Origin: Lichenostomus cassidix
Taxonomy: Eukaryota > Chordata > Aves > Passeriformes > Meliphagidae
NCBI GenBank assembly: GCA_008360975.2
Contig: CM039196.1
Coordinates: 8,908,263-8,972,262, forward strand
DNA length: 64,000 bases
Reading direction: 5' to 3'
The notes under the pieces are model-generated. The model searched no databases, had not been told where the DNA came from, and saw only the letters and a list, made by a program, of their open reading frames with translations. The translations under genes and the position numbers were made by a program. Below, piece by piece: positions 38,601-64,000 of the stretch; position 1 is the stretch's first letter, and each line of letters starts with the position of its first letter.

Positions 38601-41160
38601 CAATACTTGCTTATGCAATGACTGGTCCTGTGCCAGGAATAATAGCCTGTGTACTAGGAACAAGCAACTCACACACAAACCCCAAATACCTTTCTCATTA
38701 AATGTCTGAATTAAGTGGCATAAACCCACCCCGAACCTACTACTCATACTGCACACTAATGTCAGCCCTCCACAATGAGTTAAATCATCCCACACCCTCC
38801 TCTGTGAGAAACAGTTACCATGAGCAGGGAAGGGTGGCACTACCTTATTCATCACCTTCAAAATACTCTTGACTCTATTAAGAACTTTTATTACAGGTCC
38901 AGGCAAAAACAGGACACCTGGAGCAGTCAAAACACAGCCTGGCCTGGCAAACACTTGCAGACAGGCACTGCTCTGGCTACTTCAGGCACCAGCACACTGC
39001 AGTCACCTGGTAGCTCTCCTTTTTGCAGCTGTGGGCAGGTGGAGAAGTATTCTTGCAAAGTGATCTGCCCCACACTGACCCATCAGCATTTGCTTCAAGG
39101 CTATTCCAGCCCATGCTTTAAACATGGGATATTTGTATTTCCTTCAAAGAAACATTGAAGGCAGGAGGGTCCTATAAAGTTTTATCTAATGTGAGAGGAG
39201 GGAGACCAGGTCTTATTGTCTGAAACCAGTTTGGCTGCAATAAGGTACAAATCCTGATCCAAATTTTTGCTTCTGTCAGGATGCAAACATTAAGGACCCC
39301 TGGGAGAACTCTTTCACCCCTTTTGATCCTTGGCTGAGAAATAGACAACTAAACCATTGACACTTTATTGTAGACCTTAAAATGCCACCCCTTGCTACCT
39401 TACCAAATCATTGCTCCATCAGCCTTTCCATCCTTGCTCACATTTTACTGGCAAAAGGAAATAGGACACCTCTATTTTACAGGAAACCCCGCTGTAAAGC
39501 TCAGGTAGCAAAGAGATACAGACTGGACAGTTATCCTGACCATCAGCACCAGAAATTCACACTTTCCACTCCATTCTGCCCTTCTAGAAGAGCTTTTCTG
39601 AAGAGCATTGAAAAAATGAACTAAAGAAAAGTACAGCTTTAGGATCAAATATAAGTCAGACACACCTTGAGAGAAGAACTACAAATGTATGGGATGAAAG
39701 CACCTGTTCAGTGAGGAAAGGTCCTACAGTTCCATGCAAAGCAATTTTTTCCAAGTGATACTTTCTCTAACTCTTCTCTGATGTTATGCCCTGTTTTTAT
39801 GCAGAGCACAAGTGTGGTTTTGACCCTGGAAGACTGGATGAATTTCTACCTGCACCTCTCCACATGCCATTTTGCATGGCTGCAGTATTGATTCTCTGCC
39901 TCATGGGTATTTCAAAGGCACCTACACTGGTGTTATCAAAGGGGCAAGTTTAGAACAAGGCTTTAGACCAGTTATTGTCTCTCTCTGTCACTAGCAGAAA
40001 GCTAGGGAGAGCCCTGAACCCACTGAACAGCATGAGATTTACAAGCCCACACACAAAGCAATGGCAAAGAATGAAAAGCAACGCTGCAATCTATGACAAA
40101 AAAAAGGTGACAAGCAAGTGCAGATGTTAAAAACAGCTACATCTCTCCTTAGTATCTGCCATCCTACAGAAACAGATTGCTTAAGTTACTGAGCTGAGGA
40201 ATGTACGTGACCTAAGTGCAAATGCCCAATTAGCCAACTACCAGGGAAACACAGCATCAATCAGCAGCTGGAATAATCCAGACATGTATGAAGCCAGCAC
40301 TCTGGGAACATTGAAAAAGAAAGAAAAATAAGCTATTTTCATGCCAGAGTTTATAACAGCCCTTGAGTTTATGGATTTTATGGCAGAAGTCACATTTCTT
40401 GCGTTTTTCCCTTCCAGAGTGTTCTGGTTTCTTGAGCTTCATTCTCTTCCCAACAGAGCCATCTAGTGGGTGAGACCTCGTTTGTGAGAAGTTTGATTTA
40501 TCACACACATCACAGGAAGGATGTGCAAAGCAGCCTGTAACAAACTAGTATGTCAGTTACTCCAGTCAGAAACTGCTAAGTGATATGTTTGTCTCAGCTG
40601 GGACTTAAATTCCTACCAACATGCAACATCAGCATTTTTAACACTAAATTCATGGTATCTTTCTGAACAGTTCATCGTAGACTCAGCCTGAACCTGAAGT
40701 CATAGTGCAAAGCCTTTTGTTTATGCAAAATCCAGTATCTTCTTCAAAGCTGATATGCATTAGAGATGTTACTTCAAACTTCTTAAAACAGATACAGTTT
40801 GTTCCATCACACCTCCTGAAGAGGGTTACTGTTCCTCTCTGAAATTCGTGGTTGTCCCATGCCCTCAGTGTGCTTAATACCATGCTCACTGCTCCTGAGG
40901 AGAGAACAGCAGCTTGGCATTGCTCAAGGAGGAGGAACAAGGACTTTAAAGCAGGTGAGCCAGACACCATTACTAGAAATTATCCCTGTTTGTGAAGACT
41001 GTTGGCTTTTGGACATGTTACATGGAGAGATGTAAGATGACACTACAATGCTTTTATAGTTAAGCTCAAGTATCCTTTAAACATGTTCTAAGGACGTTTC
41101 CATTGCAAATATTTAGGATCACTACTACTCAGAAGAACATGCAGCAGGGTTTTCCCTAAT
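35640..41160. other. Intergenic region between convergent LRRC75B and SNRPD3
   Basis: No exon of a known protein on either strand. It holds a diverged direct duplication at about 36250-36560 and otherwise unremarkable sequence. Open frames near 38559-38954 (-), 40257-40508 (-) and 40683-40970 (-) are short and unlike any family I recognise. Confidence 0.6.
36250..36560. repeat. Diverged direct duplication, period about 200 bases
   Basis: The segment starting GAAAGATGTAGGAGCAG (36251) reappears as GAAAGGTGTGGGAGCAG (about 36452). Both continue through GTTGGGGCC and then a similar CCACTG/CCTG/AGGCTC series. The first copy also contains CCTGCCATGATGG twice (36280-36292 and 36303-36315). It is either an old tandem duplication or two pieces of a repeat family. 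Confidence 0.55.
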
Positions 41161-41180
41161 GATGTGAGACCAAATACAGC

Positions 41181-41186
41181 TTTATT
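41181..41186 (-). terminator. SNRPD3: Distal candidate poly(A) signal of SNRPD3
   Basis: TTTATT on the plus strand reads AATAAA on the gene strand, about 1.1 kb after the SNRPD3 stop, in the context GTAAATAAAGCTGTATTTG. Use of this site would give a long 3' UTR that includes the palindromes at 41443-41476. Confidence 0.45.
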
Positions 41187-41442
41187 TACACACAATTCAA
41201 CAAGTCAATACATTAGTTTAACTTTCCTGTCTGCACACAAGGGAGATTCTTCACAGCACCTGAGCAGAAAAGCAAGACCAGCTCTTTTGTGCATGTACAG
41301 ACTGGTAAGTGACTGTATGCAAGTATGTGATTAGGTACAGAAGGGTTACATTTAAACATTTCAATCATTTAAGTCAGTAAAAACAACCACACTACACTTC
41401 AAGCAAAATAAACTGAAGTTACAACTACATTTGGTTTCCTCC

Positions 41443-41476
41443 AGATCAGCTGATCTATACACAGCTGTGTATAGAT
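41443..41476. repeat. Two overlapping perfect palindromes centred on CAGCTG
   Basis: A 14-base perfect palindrome (41443-41456, arm AGATCAG) overlaps by four bases a 24-base perfect palindrome (41453-41476, arm ATCTATACACAG, no spacer). Each is centred on an E-box CAGCTG, the two centres 15 bases apart. It lies in the possible long 3' UTR of SNRPD3. Confidence 0.85.
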
Positions 41477-42188
41477 AATAAGATCAAAAGCTGAAGTTGA
41501 TCGTGAGTTTTGTTCAAAACATTAGCATTTATACTGAGTTGTGTTTAATGCATAACTATTTATAAGACTTTCCTCATACACCTGCACAGCCTTTCAAATT
41601 TACAAAACATTTCAAATTTATCCTGGAAAATGCCTATTTTATGTTGTCATCTTCTCCCAGACACAGGGAAAAACTGCTAAGAAAGTTAGAATAGATTTTT
41701 TCATTGCAAATATAGACTCAAGCTATCAAAGTTGTGTGTTCCTAATGAAAAATTCTCCCCATATCCAAAGAGAAAATAAGAAATACAAGAATACAAGTTC
41801 GATATACAGATCTGAAGATGGACCTCTATCTATTGTAGGTCCATACAGAGCAAAAGAACACACTGCTCTGCTTCTCAGGAAGCTGCCCCTGGGTTGCTGT
41901 ATTTTCCATATATGCAGCTGCTAATAAGACTTCATAATGTATGACTTAAAATTCTTCATTAAGAATGCCTTCTAATTCTTTAGAGAATAAATGACAACAG
42001 GACTAAACAAGAAAAAGGAAACATAATGATCTTCAAGAATCAATGCATCACACAAAGTGGTCAAACCTAGATATAGTAAAGTTCACTGTCTTCCAGACAA
42101 AGCTGGCTTAAGTTTGAAATCAACCTACAGTGTATTTACCCAAGAATTGTCCTGTCATGTAAGAGCAGACGAGTTTTTGTCAGAAACA

Positions 42189-42194
42189 TTTATT
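42189..42194 (-). terminator. SNRPD3: Proximal candidate poly(A) signal of SNRPD3
   Basis: Plus-strand TTTATT reads AATAAA on the gene strand, 77 bases past the stop codon. A short 3' UTR suits a small, highly expressed housekeeping mRNA. Confidence 0.6.
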
Positions 42195-42270
42195 AAACAA
42201 AACTGATACCAATGCACACACAGTCAAGTTAACACCCCTAATAAAAAAAGCAAGTCAGCCAAGACCAAAA

Positions 42271-44147
<1,877 letters not shown>

Positions 44148-44672
44148 CTGAGGCAAAAGGAAAACAAAAGCCGTTACTACAAAGAAAGATGTAGAATATA
44201 CCACACCTACATAATCCGTCATCTTCCCCATCAGTACAAAGCACCAAATTTCTCACGTTTAAACACAGCATATGCTATGACTATTCATCAATAACACTTC
44301 TCTAGAGACGTGTCCATAGAGAGACTTTAAATATCAATAGCCTTTTCCAGGTCTTTTCTAAAAATTCCCTTTTCAGTCCCAGAAAACGAACCACTCGTCC
44401 TTGGGAAGAGCCCCAGGTGCTTCCCATAGCAGTATGGCCGGGCTGACCCCTGAGAGCCCCGCGGGCATCACGGTTGCGCTCGGGGAGCGCAGCGCCAAGC
44501 AGCGGGCCCAGCCGTGAGGGGAGCCGGGCCCACCGCAGGCCTCCCGCACAGCGCCGCCCCGGCTCAGCCCCCTCAGGCCCCGCAGGGCTGCGGCGCTGCT
44601 CGGGCACGTCCCCGTAGCGCCCGGGGAGCGGGAAGGCCCCGCGGGGGGACACAGCTCGGGGCCAGCACTCAC

Positions 44673-44735
44673 CGCCCAGCGCTACCCGCGCACTCTGCTA
44701 ATGGCCTCCGCCGCCTCCCGCCCTGCTCCGCGCGC
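44673..44735 (-). other. SNRPD3: SNRPD3 non-coding first exon (start approximate)
   Basis: A strong donor GGCG|GTGAGT lies on the gene strand at 44673/44672. It fits a 5' UTR exon spliced over a 525 nt intron to 44147. The upstream boundary is not defined by sequence; I place it near the ETS pair at about 44735. Confidence 0.55.
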
Positions 44736-45039
44736 CGGAACCGGAACGCGGCGCTGGGGGCGGCGCGGCCTCGTCCCGTCCGCTCCCGCCCGGGGCCAGC
44801 CCGGCAGCCCCGCGCTGCCCCGTGCCCGGGATAGGGCTGCCCGCCCCCCGTCCGCCGGGTCATGCCCCTGCCCGCCCGCACGCCCCACCGCTCTCTCCGC
44901 CGCCACGGCGCGGGGCAACCGCCCCGGGGCCCGGCCCCCCTCAGTCCCCGCCTCCGGGAGGAGCCAGCGCCGGGCCCCGGGGCCGCGCCGCCGGCTCGGC
45001 GGGGCGGGCAGTGAGCGGGCGGCGGGTGCCGCCGCCGCC

Positions 45040-51199
<6,160 letters not shown>

Positions 51200-51363
51200 C
51201 ACCCACAGAGGCCACTCCTGCTCCTTCCTGCCCAGCCTGCACAGCAGCTGGCTGCTCGTCTCAGGACTCCCCTGCACACACCTTGCTCCAGAACCGCAGT
51301 GGGACCTTCAACAAAGGAGGCTTTATAGACATTGACAGGACTATATTGCAATTCTGTCTTTAC

Positions 51364-51382
51364 TTTTTTTTTTTTTTTTTTT
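51364..51382 (+). repeat. Poly(T)19 tract in GUCD1 3' UTR
   Basis: Nineteen consecutive T, read as U19 in the mRNA. It is a mononucleotide microsatellite, likely length-polymorphic, and a possible binding site for U-rich-binding proteins (inference). Confidence 0.9.
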
Positions 51383-53792
51383 GGATGATGTATCTGATTT
51401 TGCAATGTCTGTCTCTGGTTTTTTGTTGTTGTTGGTTTTTTTCCTAATTTTCAACATTGCACATTTGACAGCAGTTCTAAAATACAGGCCCAGAGCCCAT
51501 TCACTTTCAGCTTATTTTCAAATTAAACACATAAGAAAAAAGCACCAAATTTATGAACTTTAACACTTGGTAATACATGCATAGGTTTAGGTAAACGAAG
51601 GAAAAAAACCCAGAAAATACCGGTTTCTCTCTCTATCAAAGCGTCAAGGGCTGCTCTTCATCCTAAATCTATGAATTTGAAGTTCAGCAGGGTATTATAA
51701 AAGGAAAAAAAAAATTAACTTAAACCACTTTTAAATAACAAAAAAATGCCTTGCTGGCTCATTAGTATTGTCTGCAATGTAGGAAACTTCCCATGTACCA
51801 AATTCACAGAGATTTAGCATTTATGCAACTGCAATATTGGAATTACTCCGTTGCAGTACAAACTCAATGTCTTGGCTAAATCCTCTTGGATGACTGCTCA
51901 GAGCTCCATATTGCTCCAAAAGTTTAAGTGAAAAGATTTTATTTGCACTTAGAGGTCTTTATTGCTCTTTGCAAAGAGCTCTGAATATACCACCCACATG
52001 TGCCAGTTTCTGCAGAATCTGTTTTGAATATGAACTTTAAACTTACTAAGCAGATGCAGAAAATTATCATCCACACTAATGATATATATTTTGTGTGTAA
52101 AGTGTAAATATCTGACAGCATCTACTGCATTGTAACTAAAATGCTAAATCATAATTTGAGCCAAATTTTGCTGTTGGTATTAGTTCAGTGACCTTCTAAG
52201 AAAAGCTTAAATCAATTAAGAAAAGAGGAAATACAGACATTTCTGCTACAAGTATTAGGGCAGGAATTTAGATTTTTCTAGTTCTTATACTACAGCTGTA
52301 TTTGGATTAAGTTATTGCTGTATTCAGACATTAAGTGAAAATGGTAGCAGCCTATTCATAACCCTTTCCTCTGTTAGCTGAGGAGCACTCTGAAGTGTAA
52401 GAAAAAGCCACTTACTTCAGCTTCATCCATCATAATTTCTTCTTAAGTCTCAATCTTCAGTATCCCCATATGAAAGTGAGTAGGAAAATCAGCACTGATG
52501 TAAAACTAGGAAAATTTGCACTTAAGACAGAGATCCCACACCTCTGGTATGATCTTAGGAAAAGAACTGTTCAAGTTCTGGAACTGTGTGGAATAACAGT
52601 AAAAAGGATATTGTTATTTACTGGTGGATATCATAAATAGGAATCTACTTTCAGCACAGAAAGTTTTTTTACCAAGATAACCATTTTCTTTTATCAGTTG
52701 TTGACTAACTGAGAAGTATCTATACAGTGTTCACTAAGTACTTAGCAGAATCAAGAATGCTCCTTTTTACAAAGGTGAAAAATAGTAACGGGCATCTAAA
52801 ATGCAGTAACTGTTAAAAAGTTCCAAACAAGAGTATGTGACAAGAAATTTTGTGTGTTAAATTTTGCTTATCACTGATAGTTGCAAAATGAGTAACAGGT
52901 AGGATGTGGTTTGTGTAGAACCAATACATTGCTTCCACCAGCAGAACCCCTCCAGAAAAAAGGTACAAAATCTATTGTAGATAATGCCTTTCAACTCCTC
53001 CAGAGGAAGTAACCAGAAGACTCCTGATCTGGGAATTTTTATGTCCAGGTCCAAAATTGTGATGTTTGATTTAGAGAGATTGTATTAGCTCTGTTAATAA
53101 TTAACAGGTATGTAAGCTACAGGCTGTTACAGTACTTCCTTAACTCACGGATTTTCAGGTAGGTAGTTCATTCAATACCATTAAACTGCCACAGGATTTA
53201 TCTTAGAGCAGGCTTGATTAGTTAAATAAAACCGATTCTTTACGAAAGGCTTGTAATCGACATTTAGCATTTTACTGGTTCCGTTACCAAAAGTGAATCC
53301 TGAGCTTATAGATAAAATATGAACTTAAGGGCAAGCTAAGTGTTCTGAAGTGCACAGACGGGTGTAACAGTACTGACTGGTAAATGTTTGGTACCCAGGG
53401 TTTAAATGCTTCAACAAAAGTGAAAAATTAAACAAAGCTGTCTAAGCTAGTGCAGACTAAAGGTGAGATCCACTATTGCAACAGGATCTTGTACAGCAGC
53501 CAAATGGAAGACAGCTATGGGAGATGAAAACACAAGGAAGAAGCAAAAGCCAAGTGAAAAGACTGAGTATATGACAGCAATTAAGCTGAAAAAGCAACTC
53601 ATTGCACAAGCATTCAGAACATCTGCATTTTCTGAAACTTCGTCTCCCATTGCAAGATTGTCTATCAAAACACTCATTCTGAAAATGTTCTGTTGCTTTG
53701 TTTCTGTCAGGATGTCAATAGCAAAGGAAGGGGATTTTACACGCAGGGATTTTATACATAAATATATTTTTATTTGTAATTAAGCCATTCTC

Positions 53793-53798
53793 AATAAA
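53793..53798 (+). terminator. GUCD1: Candidate poly(A) signal of GUCD1
   Basis: AATAAA in CTCAATAAAGG, the only well-placed canonical hexamer before the convergent UPB1 3' end. Confidence 0.6.
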
Positions 53799-53924
53799 GG
53801 TTAAACTCACAGATAACCCTGTAACATAATGAAGCAAGTGCATTTATTAATAAGCTTATTAAGAAAAATGTATTTTGAAAACCTGAAACTGTAACTCGGA
53901 AGAACAAGAACGAGAGTTCAAATA

Positions 53925-53930
53925 TTTATT
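53925..53930 (-). terminator. UPB1: Candidate poly(A) signal of UPB1
   Basis: Plus-strand TTTATT is AATAAA on the UPB1 strand, about 1 kb past the stop. It is followed on that strand by a T-rich element (TTCTTGTTCTTCC). Alternatives are at 53843-53848 and 54073-54078. Use of either of the two distal sites would bring the 3' ends of GUCD1 and UPB1 within about 150 bases of each other. Confidence 0.4.
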
Positions 53931-54925
53931 ACAGCTGTGAATTCATAGTTGCAGGGCTATAAATTGTATTCAGTCTGCATTGCCTGAACACCTACTGCTG
54001 TCACCCAAATCATATGAAGCAAAATTTCAGAATACAGTACTACCTAAGAATAGCAAATGTATTATTATTAACTTTATTCCACAGCTGTTTTGTGTACTCT
54101 GGAACCACCACGTATTCTACTGGAGTGCAGCCCCAGGGAAGGAGTTTTCCTTACCCATCCTGTTTCCTATAGCAGCTTTCTGTTCATAGTGTAAAGTATG
54201 CAACTGCCCCAGCCTTGCCTATACATTAGCCAGGGTCTCTATTTCTGCTTCCCATCAGGGCACTGAGCTGCAGAAGATACCAAAGCATCTCTCTGAGCAT
54301 GACTTGCACTTCGAAGGGGCTCATCAAAGATATTGATCCAGCTGTGGTGGTGTAAAAGGCAACAGAACCAGAGTGGTCTTGCTTTATAGCACCCACAGAT
54401 CTGCAAACAAGTGGGGTGTCTGTGATATTACTAAGCTGTAACAGAACAGCATCAAGTAGTTCATAAGCAGAAAAAGCAAAAAAAAGCAAAATAACAAAAC
54501 CAGATGAAAACAATTTATGCCTCCTTTCTCCCTAAATTACGCGTTTGGGCAGAGGGTAAAAACTGGAACTCAGAAGTAAATAGATGTACAATGCAAAGCT
54601 TATGTAAAAATCTTCACGTCCTCAATTCATCCTCTCTATCAACTGTATCACAGTACACTGTATGTGCTTCTACACTAGAAAAAACAATGAATGTATTTCT
54701 AGCAAGGAGCAAAACTTTGGACTCAATAGTGTAGATAACAAACACTCCAGAAGCCATTTTCAATTATTTTACTTAACACAGATTTAAACCCTATTATTTA
54801 AAGTTGGTTACGTGAAATTAAACCGACAACATTAAAACAGCAACTTGTGATTCACAGTAAAGCTATCATCCAACAGTAACTTTGAATTTATCTTGTAACA
54901 TTTGAATGTAATGAGATGCTCTCTC

Positions 54926-63516
<8,591 letters not shown>

Positions 63517-64000
63517 CTGTACAAATGAACACAATTCCTCTATTATACACAAGCCTGCACTACCTGAGAATGACAGACACCACAACAGGCTGAAACCAGT
63601 TAATTAAAAAAAGTTATTAAATTAAATTTTACTAAAGTTATTAAACTAAATTTTACTAAAAAAAAAAAAGTAAAAATATTGAACTACAAATGTTAAATAA
63701 AACAGGTACAAGTGAGAAATATAGCAAATTCTGCCAGCCAGTTTACTGGTACATTGTCTTTTCTTTCAAATAATTTCCCTTTCTTTTATTTCTCCAAACT
63801 TCCACTGTAATTAATGCCACAGTGAGAAGCAACATGCACTTGCCCTAGATCAGACTAAAGATATTATGCTGGCTACAAATCTTTAATAGCTCAGTCATAG
63901 CTGGGCAAATTGTAAAATTCAGGAATAGTGAAATGGGCAGTTTCATAGGATTTTCATGGTAAAAGGTAAATGCAGAGTAGTTTAAACAATAAATATTGAG
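63517..64000 (-). other. UPB1 intron 4, cut by the window edge
   Basis: I searched the gene strand for the preceding exon (with the catalytic Glu region) and did not find it, so it lies beyond 64000. The stretch is AT-rich and includes a 24-base tandem duplication. Confidence 0.7.
63610..63657. repeat. 24-base tandem duplication
   Basis: Two AT-rich units, each starting AAAGTTATTAAA and ending AAATTTTACT, at 63610-63633 and 63634-63657, differ at one base. They are followed by a run of A. Confidence 0.9.

Larger units (their letters stand above)
41187..42270 (-). other. SNRPD3: SNRPD3 3' untranslated region (short and possible long forms)
   Basis: Sequence after the SNRPD3 stop. A proximal AATAAA (42189-42194) would end a UTR of about 100 bases. 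A distal one (41181-41186) would extend it to about 1.1 kb. The sequence is AT-rich and non-coding. Confidence 0.5.
51200..53815 (+). other. GUCD1: GUCD1 3' untranslated region
   Basis: About 2.6 kb of AT-rich non-coding sequence ending shortly after the AATAAA at 53793-53798. It contains an uninterrupted run of 19 T at 51364-51382. No competing canonical hexamer with good context was seen earlier, so a long UTR is likely, as in mammals. Confidence 0.6.

Noticed and set aside
40257..40508. 83-codon minus-strand frame with CDFCHK, resembling a zinc-finger fragment
   Set aside because: A single C-x2-C with no matching second pair and no continuation; probably chance.
54226..54513. 95-codon minus-strand frame downstream of the UPB1 stop
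   Set aside because: It lies in the probable UPB1 3' UTR. Its hydrophobic start is A/T-composition driven and it resembles no family.

Overview
This is a vertebrate nuclear window. Long intergenic stretches and introns carry four split protein-coding genes with canonical GT-AG introns, CpG-rich promoters and AATAAA poly(A) signals. Gene order and protein sequences match the conserved LRRC75B - SNRPD3 - GUCD1 - UPB1 block (human 22q11.23). The low density of recognisable transposons, fairly compact introns and base composition suggest a bird, but the species is inferred, not shown.

Layout: 1-14.9 kb has no exon I can support. LRRC75B (+) runs from a CpG island at about 14.9-15.7 kb through four coding exons (15270-34499; 340 aa) to a poly(A) signal near 35.6 kb. 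A gene-free gap of about 5.5 kb follows. SNRPD3 (-) has coding exons at 42271-44123 (126 aa) and two candidate poly(A) sites. It shares a bidirectional CpG-island promoter (about 44.4-45.3 kb) with GUCD1 (+; six coding exons, 45040-51199; 237 aa; 3' UTR to about 53.8 kb). UPB1 (-) enters from the right edge. Six coding exons (54926-63516; 231 aa) give its C-terminal part, and the N-terminal exons lie beyond 64000.

The four genes alternate in strand: tail-to-tail (LRRC75B/SNRPD3), head-to-head (SNRPD3/GUCD1), tail-to-tail (GUCD1/UPB1). They do not form one pathway. SNRPD3 is a core spliceosomal Sm protein, UPB1 the last enzyme of uracil/thymine breakdown, GUCD1 a poorly understood protein that looks like a C39/papain-fold cysteine peptidase relative, and LRRC75B an uncharacterised leucine-rich-repeat protein with a putative N-myristoylation signal.

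I found no novel multigene system, RNA gene, CRISPR array, virus or intact mobile element. The points most worth a second look are the peptidase-like residues and cysteine-rich insert of GUCD1, the N-terminus of LRRC75B, overlapping perfect palindromes in the extended SNRPD3 3' UTR, a cluster of four GATA-type motifs in an SNRPD3 intron, and several local duplications.
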